From positions 43,722 to 107,721 of the forward strand of contig CAJWEV010000003.1 in NCBI GenBank assembly GCA_913031575.1: a DNA stretch of 64,000 nt, written 5' to 3'. Position numbers and translations under genes: made by a program. Position 1 is the first letter of the stretch, and each line of letters begins with the position of its first letter. Of this stretch, positions 1-10,571 are shown in pieces. This DNA comes from an uncultured Halieaceae bacterium. GTDB taxonomy: Bacteria > Pseudomonadota > Gammaproteobacteria > Pseudomonadales > Halieaceae. Below the pieces are notes generated by a model. That model searched no databases. It was not told where the DNA came from and was given only the letters and a program-made list of their open reading frames with translations.

Positions 1-226
1 GCGCACCAAAGTGCGGCACGCTGACATTCCCCATATCGACATCGTGGCGAACACCCTGCAACCGCTCCTCACTCTGATGCAACGTCAGCTCGTTGCCCCA
101 GAAATTAATATCAATCCATTTGCCCTCTTCGCTATTGCCTGTGGCACAGCCAAGAACCTCCGTGTAAAAAGGAATCGAAGACGCTAAGTCGCCTGCGGGT
201 ACCGCTAAATGGAATGTATTTGACAC
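1..226 (-). CDS. VOC/glyoxalase-like protein, C-terminus cut by window edge
   Basis: Minus-strand reading from GTG at 226 gives MSNTFHLAVPAGDLASSIPFYTEVLGCATGNSEEGKWIDINFWGNELTLHQ..., typical of the VOC fold; AAAGGAGG Shine-Dalgarno just upstream. Confidence 0.8.
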   Translation of the reverse strand, partial: MSNTFHLAVPAGDLASSIPFYTEVLGCATGNSEEGKWIDINFWGNELTLHQSEERLQGVRHDVDMGNVSVPHFGA

Positions 227-320
227 AACACACCTCCTTTCTATTTTTTTCAAATTTCGTGTAATTCAAGATTCTTACGCACTGTGCGTCGAAACCGTGC
301 AATCCGAGCCGAAGAAGACG

Positions 321-1547
321 TTATAGCAAGTCTCCCCCCGCGGCCATAGCGGTTGTGCCATCTCGTTCGTAGGCACGAAGTACATTCTTCCCTACTTTCC
401 ATCGGTGAACTTCATCTGGCCCGTCAACCAAACGCTGACTTCGGATAGATGTGTACCAATCCGCCAGCGGCGTATCCCGGGAGTACCCTAGCGATCCGTG
501 AAGCTGGAGCGCAGTATCCACAACCTGATGAACCATGTTGGCGAGGAATATTTTAGCAATCGAGTTTTCCTGCGTCATATCGAGACCGTTCTCTGCCTTA
601 TAGGCAATGTGCATCAACATGAGACGCGCCTTGTAAATCTCAGCCGCACAATCTGCGAGCATGAACTGCACGCTCTGACGGTCAGCGAGTTTTTGCCCGA
701 AGGTCTCTCGCTCCAGCACATGTTTAGCTGCCATATCGAGCGCTCGCTGTGCTTTGGCAACATTGTGCATGCCATGCCTTAATCGACCGTAGCCAAGGCG
801 GTGCTGGCCCATATTGAAGCCCTGACCCCGACCTCCCAGCAAATTCGCCTTTGGAACAATCAGATTGTTAATCTCAATTTCACAGTGTGCTGCGCCAAGG
901 CGCTCACCGAGCGGAGTATGCCGATGCATAGTGTCGATATTTCTGAGGATCTTGAAGCCGGGATTAGGCAACTCGACGATGAAGGTCGAAAACTGCTGAT
1001 GCCGGGGTGCGTCTGGATCGGTCTTCGCCATAACCACTGCAATATCGGCAACGTTTGCCGATGAGATGTACCATTTATCGCCATTCAGCACGTAATTATC
1101 GCCATCTTCGACGGCCCTCGTCTTCATACCCGTCGCGTCTGCGCCGCCTCCCTTCTCGGTCATGGCGTAGCACACACGTTTTTCACCTGCCACCAGAGGC
1201 TTGAGAAAGGATTCGTGCTGATACTCAGTGCCGTGGTGCAGCAGTGTCATCATCGTAGCGTCATCAGGACCTTGGGTATTCAGCGCGAGGGCTCCTAACA
1301 TCGACTCACCCAACTCCATCTGAACTAATGCATTTGCGAGCGGCTTGAGACCCATACCACCCCACTCCACCGGAAAAAAAGGACACCAAAGCCCTTTGGC
1401 ACGCGCTTTTTGTCGAAGCCCGGTTAGGATTTCATCATAGGTATCCACAGTAAGACCCTTTTCAGCAGGAATACAGACGTTATGGACAAACTCTCGCACA
1501 ATGCTGCGGACTAGCTTTGTTTCCTCTGGGATTTCAAAGTCGATCAT
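321..1547 (-). CDS. acyl-CoA dehydrogenase (ACAD11-like C-terminal motif DGPDEVHRWKVGKNVL)
   Basis: 408 aa; YAMTEKGGGADATGMKTRA, LQLHGSLGYSRDTPLADWY motifs. Confidence 0.93.
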   Translation of the reverse strand: MIDFEIPEETKLVRSIVREFVHNVCIPAEKGLTVDTYDEILTGLRQKARAKGLWCPFFPVEWGGMGLKPLANALVQMELGESMLGALALNTQGPDDATMMTLLHHGTEYQHESFLKPLVAGEKRVCYAMTEKGGGADATGMKTRAVEDGDNYVLNGDKWYISSANVADIAVVMAKTDPDAPRHQQFSTFIVELPNPGFKILRNIDTMHRHTPLGERLGAAHCEIEINNLIVPKANLLGGRGQGFNMGQHRLGYGRLRHGMHNVAKAQRALDMAAKHVLERETFGQKLADRQSVQFMLADCAAEIYKARLMLMHIAYKAENGLDMTQENSIAKIFLANMVHQVVDTALQLHGSLGYSRDTPLADWYTSIRSQRLVDGPDEVHRWKVGKNVLRAYERDGTTAMAAGGDLL

Positions 1548-1763
1548 GGTTAACCTCGTTTAATCGTTATTGACGCTGATCTCTACTCGTTTGCTGCTCT
1601 TTGCTTAATCTCCGGTCGTATCAGGTTATAGCAACTCTTGTCGTACCGGCCTATCGTGCAGTCGTTGGCAGCCTCTTCTGATGCGCACACGGCATAAACG
1701 ATTCGTAATTCCTGGCACGCAAGTCGCACTATTGGCGAGAGCAAAACATCGCATGCTAATGCT

Positions 1764-2396
1764 TCAACACACTCTCAAAACAACAAAGCGGCACTCAGAG
1801 CCCTCAGAGTGAATGTAAGGTTCGAGTCTTATCTGCTCGATTTGTACGACACCAGAGACATGTAACTCAGTCACCAAATCAATGAAGTTTGTCGACTGCC
1901 AGTAATCGTCTCTTACCGTAAACACTAGCACACCGCCGGAGCGAGTCACCCGCGCAAGCTCGGCGACGGCCTGAGGTTTTACGTGGGTAGAGGTGAATGT
2001 ACCGATGCAGGTAACTGCATCAAAGCTATCTGAAGGCAATGTTAGAGCGAGATTCATATCCATCTTGTGAAGCACGTCATACACGCCCTTACTTAATGCC
2101 TCTGCAAGCATGCCCGGTGAGTAGTCGACACCCGTTAGGGACGACATTCCAGCTTCTTTGAGTAACTCACCCACCAACCCTGTGCCACAGCCCGCATCGA
2201 GTACCTTGAGGTCTTGCGAGCCCATTGCGTCGAGAAGTAGTTGCACCGCTTGTTGAGGACTGGAATAGCCCCAGTCCTCCAACAGCTCCCGGTCGTATCG
2301 ATCAGCCCAATGGTTGTAAACCTCCATTAGTTCATCCGTGGATGTGGCTGTAAGAATTTTGACGTGTGTGTCAGCTCTTTCGCCCATGGCCATCAC
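1764..2396 (-). CDS. class I SAM-dependent methyltransferase
   Basis: 210 aa; VLDAGCGTGLVGELL motif I, GVDYSPGMLAEA. Confidence 0.85.
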   Translation of the reverse strand: MMAMGERADTHVKILTATSTDELMEVYNHWADRYDRELLEDWGYSSPQQAVQLLLDAMGSQDLKVLDAGCGTGLVGELLKEAGMSSLTGVDYSPGMLAEALSKGVYDVLHKMDMNLALTLPSDSFDAVTCIGTFTSTHVKPQAVAELARVTRSGGVLVFTVRDDYWQSTNFIDLVTELHVSGVVQIEQIRLEPYIHSEGSECRFVVLRVC

Positions 2397-2769
2397 CCTG
2401 TATTTTTATTATCGAACAATCGTGTCTATGGTTTAGCGGGCTGATTCGCGCTTTCATTGTTGAGTCGCAAAAGCCACACCCTTGACTACTTTAAAAACAA
2501 ATAGGAATTCCATAGTAACATCAACGATTTAAAGGCGGTTGCTGTTTCACTTTAAACATGACCAAACCCGATGCCTCAGAGGCTGAGACCCATTAACCGG
2601 CCCCGGGGTTTTCGTACAAGCGGACATAAGCTGACAGCGAAAACGTGGGTCGAGCATTTACCACTCAAGTCTCTAACCAACTGGAGAAAAGCTGGACGGC
2701 TCTAGTGCGTGATGATCATTTTTGGTTAATCTAAGGGCTGTCTGTCAGAAAAATCCGCCGCGACCAGTT

Positions 2770-4158
2770 ATGAACCAGCCACAAAACATCGACCATTACG
2801 CATCAGTCAGTGACGATATTTTCGTCGATACTGGCGCCACCGATCCGGTTTATCCCGAGATTTATAAACGACTAAAAGGCTTCAACCTAGGATCAACGAA
2901 TGCATGGACCCGCGGACAACCATTCGACTATTACCGCCGAATGCGTGAAGAGTCGCCTGTTATGTGGACTGAGGGACGTAAGCCTACTTCAGGATTTTGG
3001 TCAGTCTCTCGCTACGATGATGTTAAGCACGTCGAGCTGAATCCACAGCTCTTCTCTTCTCAACGCGGGAGTATGCATATGGCCGTAGTGTCCGCCAGTG
3101 GTAAAGCGGATCGGCTAATGTATGCAGCGCACAACTCGCTTATTAACCTCGACGCCGACGTGCACCGAGATCTTCGTTTGCAGCAGTCGGAGTTCTTCTT
3201 CCCAAAATACGTGGAAACTCTGAGGGAACGAGTGGGTAAGAAGATTGATGACCTACTCGATAATATGGAGCAACAAGGTCCTGAGGTCGACTTCGCCAAG
3301 ATGTTTTCAACCGAACTTCCGATGTTCACACTTTGTGAAATGCTCGGTGTCGATGAGGAAGATCGATCAAATATCATCAAGTGGATGCACTACCTCGAGC
3401 TCGCCCCTCAGTTCCTGACCCACCCCTTCCGCATGTTTATGGCGGAGCCCACGTTCCTATTTAGATTCAATCAAATGCTTGAGGATATGTTCAACTATGG
3501 CGAACGAGTCATGGCGGACAGAATCAAAAACCCGCGGCAGGATCTTTTGACAGTCATTGCCAACGCTACGCTTGATGGCAAACCGCTATCGCAAAACTAT
3601 CTGGATGGCTCGTGGCTGCTGATTATTTTTGCTGGCAATGACACCACTCGTAATTCGCTGTCGGGAACCATCCGCCTCATGACCGAATTCCAGCAGCAGC
3701 GGCAAATGGTGATTGATGACCCCTCTTTGATTGAGCGAATGTCACACGAGGCACTGCGCATGACGTCACCCGTAATGCACATGCGCAGGACGGCGACCCA
3801 AGACACGGAAATAGCAAACCAGCGTATTGCCGAAAATGAAAAAGTCATCATGTGGTATGGCGCGGCTAATCGAGATCCGTCGATCTTCCCCAACCCCGAC
3901 GTATTTGACCTAACACGTGATAATGTTGAAAAACACGTTGCATTTGGTCATGGCGTACACCGCTGCTTGGGTAACCGTATTGCACAGATGCAGCTGAAAA
4001 TGGCCTACGAGCGTATACTTGAGCGCTTTCCGAATATCCATTGGACCGGCAAACAGAAAATCGAGCCCATAATCCTAGTTCACGCCATCTCAAGCCTAAA
4101 GGTCAATCTCTACGGCGAAGGCGCCAAGCGTCCGACGCAGGTGGCGGTGCCCCGTTAA
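2770..4158 (+). CDS. cytochrome P450
   Basis: FAGNDTTRNSLSG I-helix, ExxR (EALR), heme-binding FGHGVHRCLGNRIA; start placed at ATG 2770 inside ORF 2722..4158. Confidence 0.93.
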   Translation: MNQPQNIDHYASVSDDIFVDTGATDPVYPEIYKRLKGFNLGSTNAWTRGQPFDYYRRMREESPVMWTEGRKPTSGFWSVSRYDDVKHVELNPQLFSSQRGSMHMAVVSASGKADRLMYAAHNSLINLDADVHRDLRLQQSEFFFPKYVETLRERVGKKIDDLLDNMEQQGPEVDFAKMFSTELPMFTLCEMLGVDEEDRSNIIKWMHYLELAPQFLTHPFRMFMAEPTFLFRFNQMLEDMFNYGERVMADRIKNPRQDLLTVIANATLDGKPLSQNYLDGSWLLIIFAGNDTTRNSLSGTIRLMTEFQQQRQMVIDDPSLIERMSHEALRMTSPVMHMRRTATQDTEIANQRIAENEKVIMWYGAANRDPSIFPNPDVFDLTRDNVEKHVAFGHGVHRCLGNRIAQMQLKMAYERILERFPNIHWTGKQKIEPIILVHAISSLKVNLYGEGAKRPTQVAVPR

Positions 4159-4171
4159 GGCATTGCTGCAA

Positions 4172-4651
4172 CTAGGAGAGCTGTGTCGAGATGGGCAGCT
4201 CGGTGGTGTTTTTGATCTCCGTGACGGCGATATGAGAGTGCATCTCCCGCACTAAGTCGCCGCTGAGCAACGTGTTTCGGACAAAATCCTCGTAGTGCCG
4301 CACGTCCTTGCAGATGATCTTAAGTACATAGTCCCAGATTCCGGCCATGGTATAGCATTCAACCACTTCGGGATGCGTCTCTACTTCGCGCTCGAAGGCA
4401 AGCAGATTCTTTCTTCCCGTTTGAGTCAAGTTGATCGTCGCAAAGACGACGATTTCCATGCCTAATGCATTTCTATCGAGTAGCGCTACTCGCCGTTGAA
4501 TAACACCCTCCTCTTCGAGCCGATTGATGCGTCGCCAAACGGGTGATTGCGAGCTATTTAAACGATCAGCTAGTGCGGCCGTCGATGCCGTCGAATCCTG
4601 CTGCAGCCAAGACATAATAGCGATGTCCTGCTTGCTCCATTCTGAAGACAT
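4172..4651 (-). CDS. Lrp/AsnC family transcriptional regulator
   Basis: 159 aa; N-terminal HTH (LADRLNSSQSPVWRRINRLEEEGVIQRRVALLD) and RAM-domain pattern. Confidence 0.92.
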   Translation of the reverse strand: MSSEWSKQDIAIMSWLQQDSTASTAALADRLNSSQSPVWRRINRLEEEGVIQRRVALLDRNALGMEIVVFATINLTQTGRKNLLAFEREVETHPEVVECYTMAGIWDYVLKIICKDVRHYEDFVRNTLLSGDLVREMHSHIAVTEIKNTTELPISTQLS

Positions 4652-4667
4652 ATTTAGTCCTTATAAA

Positions 4668-4680
4668 TTCTAATTTAGAA
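4668..4680. promoter_or_regulatory. 13-bp inverted repeat TTCTAA-T-TTAGAA in the AT-rich divergent lrp/IOR intergenic region; candidate regulator site
   Basis: Perfect 6-bp arms directly upstream of the Lrp-type gene. Confidence 0.35.
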
Positions 4681-4813
4681 ATTATTATTCAAAAAAAAGG
4701 CCTATATAAGCAAAAAAGGGCAAAAATTTCATCTGATAAGCAACACAATTATTCGAAATATAACGACACCGTAATCAGCTTTAAGACAAGAAAAAAGTGC
4801 TAAGGAACCAAGC

Positions 4814-7800
4814 ATGACGCATGCAACGCCGAACCTTCTTCGGAATATCAAGTTAGACGATAAGTTCGCCCCTGGCCCCACTCGGGTTTATTTAACGGGG
4901 ATTGATGCGCTGGTTCGACTCCCCTTGTTGCAACAAGAGATTGATACTGCGGCTGGCCTCAACACAGGTGGGTTTATCTCGGGATACCGAGGCAGCCCAT
5001 TGGGTGGCTTAGATCAGGCGCTGTGGGCAGCCAAAGGGCACTTAGATACCCACAACGTGCAGTTTAATCCAGGTATCAATGAAGAACTCGCTGCCACGTC
5101 GGTGTGGGGTTCACAGCAGCTTGGCATCGTCTCAGACTCCGATTACGACGGAGTCTTTGGCATGTGGTATGGCAAAGGGCCCGGTGTCGACCGCAGCATG
5201 GATGTCATCAAGCACGCCAATGCATTTGGAACCTCACCTCATGGTGGCGTATTGGCGGTGGCTGGCGATGATCATGCCTGCAAGTCTTCGACCCTACCCC
5301 ACCAATCAGAGCACATGTTCATGGGCGCATCTGTGCCCGTGCTGGCACCCTCAAACGTGCAAGAAGTACTTGATTTCGGCATTTACGGATGGGCAATGTC
5401 GCGCTTTTCAGGCTGCTGGGTCGCACTGAAGGCGATCACTGACAATATGGATGCTGCGATGGGTGTGGAAATAGACCCTACGCGATACTCGATCGTACTA
5501 CCACCCCAGCAAGCGATCTCACCTGACGGCATGCATGCACGCTGGCCGGATCCACCCCTTCATCAGGAAAAACGCCTGAATCTGTACAAAATTTACGCTG
5601 CAAGACTGTTTGCGAGTATCAACGGACTCAACCGTATTGTGATGGACTCAATAAAACCGACTCTTGGAATAATCACATCGGGTAAGGCCTACCTCGACGT
5701 CATGGAGGCACTGCGTTCACTGGGTATTGATGAGCGAACTGCGAACGACCTTGGCATCAGGGTACTCAAAATCGGTATGCCCTGGCCGCTAGACCCTGAA
5801 ATTATTCAAGTATTTTCGCGGGGTCTGACCGAAATCTTGGTAGTTGAGGAAAAACGATCTGTCATAGAGGACCAACTGACGTCGCAGCTTTACAATCTTG
5901 GTGGAGAGTCACGACCGAAGATATACGGTGAATTTGACCACAGGGGCGAATCCTTGCTGCCCAACACAGGTGAACTCGACCCAGACCTTGTCGCCCGCGC
6001 AATTGTCACTCGCCTAGAGAACTTAGGGATACCTCTGTGTGGCACAAATAGTTTAAGTGCAGCTCAACAAGATCTTGGCATCGATATACCAACTAGGACA
6101 CCGCATTTCTGCTCTGGGTGCCCCCACAACACGTCGACCAAAGTGCCTGAGGGCAGCGTCGCTATGGGAGGGATTGGTTGTCACTATATGGCGACCTGGA
6201 TGCCTGACAGAGACACTCGAACCTTCACCCAGATGGGAGGCGAAGGAGCAGCGTGGATAGGACAGGCGGCGTTCAGTAAGCGGAAACACGTATTTCAAAA
6301 CCTCGGTGATGGAACCTATTTTCACTCTGGCAGCCTGGCAATTCGCGCCGCAGTCGCGAGCAAGGTCAACATCACCTACAAGATTCTTTTCAATGAAGCA
6401 GTGGCAATGACAGGTGGGCAAGCCATTGATGGCAGTCTGTCTCTCTATGATTTACTACATCAGATTCGTGCTGAGGGTGTAGAACACATCGCAGTCGTTT
6501 CGGAGGATGCAGCGCCTCGCGATCTGCCATCCTTCGTTGAGGCATGGCAGCGAGCCGATTATGACGAGCTGCAACGTCGATACGCCCAGATAGAGGGCAC
6601 CTCGATTATCGTCTATCAACAGCTATGTGCGACTGAGAAGCGACGTCGGCAAAAGCGAAAGTTGATATCCCGAGCCAAAAACAAGGTTTATATTCACCCT
6701 GAGCTCTGTGAGGGCTGTGGCGACTGCGGGAAGCAGTCAAACTGCCTCTCTATTCAACCACTGGAGACCGAATTAGGCACCAAACGAGTAATTGACCAGC
6801 ACAGTTGCAATACAGATCTGAGCTGCGTCGAAGGCTTCTGCCCAAGCTTTGTAACTCTGCCAGCAACATCGCTCGACCTCCCAGTCATGGAATCCGAAGT
6901 CTCGGTACCGGTTTGTGATCCCCTTCCAGAACCTTCGATTGTTGCCCTTGATCGACCCTGGTGCGGACTGGTCGCTGGCATTGGGGGAACTGGGGTATTG
7001 ACCGTCAACTCGCTCTTAGCCATGGCGGCACACATAGAGGGCAAGGGCTTTGCTACGATGAATCAAACTGGATTGGCGCAGAAGTATGGATCCGTGGTAA
7101 GCCACATCAAGATCGCTCGAGATCAGAGCGATATCCACGCTGTCAGAGTCAAGGACGCGCAGGCTAACCTGCTACTAGGCTGTGATGCTCTTGTGGCATC
7201 GCACCCCGATACACTGACTAAGCTAAGCCAGTCATGTCACGCGGTAGTAAATACCAAGACCACGGAAACCCCAGATTTCCTGCACACCGCTGAGGCAACG
7301 GCCCCTGCCGGTGAGATTGAGCGACTAATTAAGCAAACTGTCGGTGAGCACAAGGTCGATGCGATAGATGCATCAGCGCTTGCGGTCGCCCTAATGGGAG
7401 ACGTCATCGCGGTCAACTTGTTCTTGGTTGGTCTAGCCAGTCAACGAGGATTACTACCTATCTCACCTGAGGCGATTGAGCGAGCTATCGAGGTCAACGG
7501 CGTCGCGGTTGAACTTAACAAGTCTGCATTCACTTGGGGTCGACGATTCGTTGAGCAACCAGACATAATTTTGAGTCACTTGCCAAAGCCTCAGCCGAGT
7601 AAGCTGACGTCACTCGATGAAATCATTGTCGACCGGGAGGCGCGGTTGGTTTGTTATCAATCTGGAGACTATGCGGCTCTTTATGTTCGGCGAATCAGGG
7701 CTGTGGAAAGGAGTCTGAGTCATTTAGGGGGAACAGAGGCACTTCTGTGTGATATAGCAAGACAGCTTTATCGCCTGATGGCGCTCAAAGATGAGTATGA

Positions 7801-8284
7801 AGTTGCTCGAATATTGACCACTGGCGGTAATACCGACGGCATACCTAGGCTTAATCAAGATGGCGTCAATTTTTACTTCGCACCACCGCTACTATCGCGT
7901 TGGTGGTCACGTGATGGTAGACCGAAAAAAATTCGGATCGGCGCGTGGGGCAGATTCCCCCTGAGGATGCTCGCGGGACTGAAGTTTATCAGAGGTACAG
8001 CCATCGACATCTTCGCTTACACGTATGAGAGACGGGCTGAACAGGCTGATCTCTCAGACTACCTTGCTGACATCGATCTCATCGCTGAAATGACCACCAG
8101 CGAATCGATGGACTCAGCGAAACAACTCGCCGATGCCCCGTCAAAGCTTAAAGGTTATGGACATGTGAGAACCCAAAGCCGCGGGGTATGGCTCGACCAA
8201 CGAAATCGGTACCGAGCAGAGCTTCAACTGGTACAGGCAGTTCGCGTAAAGGATATAAATCACAGAGGTATTAATGAACACTAG
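4814..8284 (+). CDS. indolepyruvate ferredoxin oxidoreductase, fused alpha/beta subunits
   Basis: 1156 aa; TPP-enzyme domain, 4Fe-4S CEGCGDCGKQSNC motif, C-terminal gamma/beta domain (AGIGGTGVLTVNSLL). Confidence 0.93.
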   Translation: MTHATPNLLRNIKLDDKFAPGPTRVYLTGIDALVRLPLLQQEIDTAAGLNTGGFISGYRGSPLGGLDQALWAAKGHLDTHNVQFNPGINEELAATSVWGSQQLGIVSDSDYDGVFGMWYGKGPGVDRSMDVIKHANAFGTSPHGGVLAVAGDDHACKSSTLPHQSEHMFMGASVPVLAPSNVQEVLDFGIYGWAMSRFSGCWVALKAITDNMDAAMGVEIDPTRYSIVLPPQQAISPDGMHARWPDPPLHQEKRLNLYKIYAARLFASINGLNRIVMDSIKPTLGIITSGKAYLDVMEALRSLGIDERTANDLGIRVLKIGMPWPLDPEIIQVFSRGLTEILVVEEKRSVIEDQLTSQLYNLGGESRPKIYGEFDHRGESLLPNTGELDPDLVARAIVTRLENLGIPLCGTNSLSAAQQDLGIDIPTRTPHFCSGCPHNTSTKVPEGSVAMGGIGCHYMATWMPDRDTRTFTQMGGEGAAWIGQAAFSKRKHVFQNLGDGTYFHSGSLAIRAAVASKVNITYKILFNEAVAMTGGQAIDGSLSLYDLLHQIRAEGVEHIAVVSEDAAPRDLPSFVEAWQRADYDELQRRYAQIEGTSIIVYQQLCATEKRRRQKRKLISRAKNKVYIHPELCEGCGDCGKQSNCLSIQPLETELGTKRVIDQHSCNTDLSCVEGFCPSFVTLPATSLDLPVMESEVSVPVCDPLPEPSIVALDRPWCGLVAGIGGTGVLTVNSLLAMAAHIEGKGFATMNQTGLAQKYGSVVSHIKIARDQSDIHAVRVKDAQANLLLGCDALVASHPDTLTKLSQSCHAVVNTKTTETPDFLHTAEATAPAGEIERLIKQTVGEHKVDAIDASALAVALMGDVIAVNLFLVGLASQRGLLPISPEAIERAIEVNGVAVELNKSAFTWGRRFVEQPDIILSHLPKPQPSKLTSLDEIIVDREARLVCYQSGDYAALYVRRIRAVERSLSHLGGTEALLCDIARQLYRLMALKDEYEVARILTTGGNTDGIPRLNQDGVNFYFAPPLLSRWWSRDGRPKKIRIGAWGRFPLRMLAGLKFIRGTAIDIFAYTYERRAEQADLSDYLADIDLIAEMTTSESMDSAKQLADAPSKLKGYGHVRTQSRGVWLDQRNRYRAELQLVQAVRVKDINHRGINEH

Positions 8285-9344
8285 TTTTACCCACCCTGAA
8301 TTTGCTGATCATGAGCGTGTGCTATTCGTTAATGACAAATCCGCGGGGCTGCAGGCCATTATCGCATTGCATAACACAAAACGGGGTTTTGCAATTGGTG
8401 GTTGTAGGATGTGGCCGTATGAAAGCGCTGAGGCGGCCTTTACTGATGTTCTCCGCTTATCTCGCGGTATGACCTATAAAAACGCCCTCGCAGGCATCAG
8501 TAGCGGTGGTGGTAAATCCGTCATTATCGGCGACCCGCGAACAGATAAGTCACCAGCCCTGTTCAGAGCGATGGGGACTGCCATTGAGTCACTCGGTGGA
8601 CGCTATATCGCGGCAGAGGATTCCGGTACCTCACCGGCCGATATGGCGGTCATGGCAGAAGCAACGTCCTATGTTGCAGGCCTTGAATCAGACTCTAATA
8701 GTGGTGATCCCTCACCCAGTACGGCCCTGGGTGTTTTCCTTAGCATTCGCGAGGCCGTTAGCTTCCGACTTGGCCGGTCCAATCTAGTTGGGGTGCGCGT
8801 GCACATACAGGGTTTGGGCAAAGTGGGCTTTGAACTCGCAAAATTGCTCGTCAGGAGTGGTGCCATAGTTGTTGCCAGCGATATCAACGAAGGTAATTGT
8901 CGCCTCGCCCGTGAAGAACTCTGCATACGCACTGTCAGCAATGAAGAATTACTCACCGGGAGCTGTGACGTTTTTGCGCCATGCGCACTTGGCGGAGTGC
9001 TGAATGAGTGGTCTATTCCAGCGCTCAACGCCACCATCATCGCAGGCGCGGCGAACAATCAACTACTAACCCAAGAGGATCATGTGCGATTGACCAATGC
9101 AGGGATTCTGTACTGCCCCGATTACTTGATTAACGCTGGCGGTGTCATCGACGTCTACCAACGCCGACATGGCGGTACGCAAAAAGAGATCGATGCTGGG
9201 TTATCAGCCATCGCAGCGCGTCTTTCGTCAATTCTATCGGAGGCCGATTCGCGTTGTATCTCGCCCGGGAAGGTGGCACAGGAGCGCGCCGAGTCGTTAA
9301 TTAATGGGTCAGAACTAGTTCCCATCCCGACAGCGGTGGCGTAA
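8274..9344 (+). CDS. Glu/Leu/Phe/Val dehydrogenase, probable leucine dehydrogenase
   Basis: GGCRMWPYESAEAAFTDVLRLSRGMTYKNALAGISSGGGKSVI; Rossmann VHIQGLGKVGFELAKLL; overlaps IOR gene by 11 nt. Confidence 0.93.
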   Translation: MNTSFTHPEFADHERVLFVNDKSAGLQAIIALHNTKRGFAIGGCRMWPYESAEAAFTDVLRLSRGMTYKNALAGISSGGGKSVIIGDPRTDKSPALFRAMGTAIESLGGRYIAAEDSGTSPADMAVMAEATSYVAGLESDSNSGDPSPSTALGVFLSIREAVSFRLGRSNLVGVRVHIQGLGKVGFELAKLLVRSGAIVVASDINEGNCRLAREELCIRTVSNEELLTGSCDVFAPCALGGVLNEWSIPALNATIIAGAANNQLLTQEDHVRLTNAGILYCPDYLINAGGVIDVYQRRHGGTQKEIDAGLSAIAARLSSILSEADSRCISPGKVAQERAESLINGSELVPIPTAVA

Positions 9345-9361
9345 TCACTGCAAGCGAAAGG

Positions 9362-9437
9362 TGGGGTGGCTGATGGGTCTCGAACCCACTACCTCCGGAG
9401 CCACAATCCGGTGCTCTACCTGGTGAGCTACAGCCAC
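9362..9437 (-). tRNA. tRNA-His (anticodon GTG)
   Basis: Minus strand GTGGCTGTAGCTCACCAGGTAGAGCACCGGATTGTGGCTCCGG...GGGTTCGAGACCC...CAGCCACCCCA; cloverleaf with encoded CCA. Confidence 0.95.
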
Positions 9438-9491
9438 CACTGAATGGGCAGTTACCCAAGGGTTTCGGCCGTGGCGATATGACCGAAAAAG

Positions 9492-9568
9492 TGGTCGGGG
9501 AGGAGGGATTCGAACCCCCGACATCCTGCTCCCAAAGCAGGCGCGCTACCAGACTGCGCTACACCCCG
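9492..9568 (-). tRNA. tRNA-Pro (anticodon TGG)
   Basis: Minus strand CGGGGTGTAGCGCAGTCTGGTAGCGCGCCTGCTTTGGGAGCAGGATGTCGGGGGTTCGAATCCCTCCTCCCCGACCA. Confidence 0.95.
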
Positions 9569-9699
9569 AAAAATGCACGATGTTCAACATCTCGCGGGCG
9601 GCGAGTCTACAAGGTTTGCGGTCATTGGGTCAATTGCAGAAATCGCCTTTCGCCAACATTTGAATTCTGAAACAATTGCTAAAAAACGGGGGACTTTTT

Positions 9700-10545
9700 A
9701 TGCCGGCCACGCTTCTGGATGGAAAACACGTTGCGCAACTGACCGAGGCTAATCTTGCGGAGCGCGTTGCATCGCTCAAAGCGAAGACGGCCGATCGAAC
9801 TCCTGTCCTCGCCACAATATTAGTGGGCGATGATCCTGCTTCTGCTACCTACGTGAAGATGAAAGCAAATGCGTGTAAGCGCATTGGCATGAGGTCATTG
9901 GCAATCGAACTCCCAGCGTCTAGCAAGACCAATGAATTGCTTCGGGAAATCGAGCAACTGAACACCAATCCCGATGTTCATGGCATTTTGCTTCAGCACC
10001 CTGTCCCCGCTCACATCGATGAGCGAGCTGCCTTCGATATGATTGCGCTAGAGAAAGACGTCGACGGTGTCACCTGCTTGGGCTTTGGCCGGATGAGCAT
10101 GGGGGAAGCAGCTTACGGTTGTGCAACGCCACAAGGCATCATGCGGCTGCTGCAACACTATGAGATTGAACTCTCAGGCAAGCACGCCGTTGTCGTAGGA
10201 AGAAGTCCAATTCTCGGCAAACCCATGGCCATGATGATGCTTCAGGCAAACGCAACAGTGACTATCTGTCACTCTAGAACACAGAACCTCGAAGCACACA
10301 TTCGACAAGCCGACGTAATCGTTGGTGCTGTCGGACGACCTGAATTTATTCGCGCTGATTGCATTAAAGACGGTGCGGTCGTTGTTGACGCGGGCTATCA
10401 CCCGGGCGGAGTCGGTGACATTGAACTTGGCCCATTGGTTGATCGCGTTGCAGCTTACACACCCGTGCCAGGTGGCGTTGGTCCGATGACCATCAATACC
10501 TTGATAATGCAAACAGTTGAATCGGGAGAAAAAGCACTCACTTGA
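9700..10545 (+). CDS. folD: bifunctional methylenetetrahydrofolate dehydrogenase/cyclohydrolase
   Basis: [56 protein letters not shown] start at 9700. Confidence 0.97.
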   Translation: MPATLLDGKHVAQLTEANLAERVASLKAKTADRTPVLATILVGDDPASATYVKMKANACKRIGMRSLAIELPASSKTNELLREIEQLNTNPDVHGILLQHPVPAHIDERAAFDMIALEKDVDGVTCLGFGRMSMGEAAYGCATPQGIMRLLQHYEIELSGKHAVVVGRSPILGKPMAMMMLQANATVTICHSRTQNLEAHIRQADVIVGAVGRPEFIRADCIKDGAVVVDAGYHPGGVGDIELGPLVDRVAAYTPVPGGVGPMTINTLIMQTVESGEKALT

Positions 10546-10571
10546 ATGTAGGCTAATCAGAGGAGCTTAAG

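Noticed and set aside
9479-9670. 63-aa plus-strand ORF (EEGFEPPTSCSQSRRATRLRYTP)
   Set aside because: Antisense translation of tRNA-Pro; a familiar spurious annotation, not a gene.
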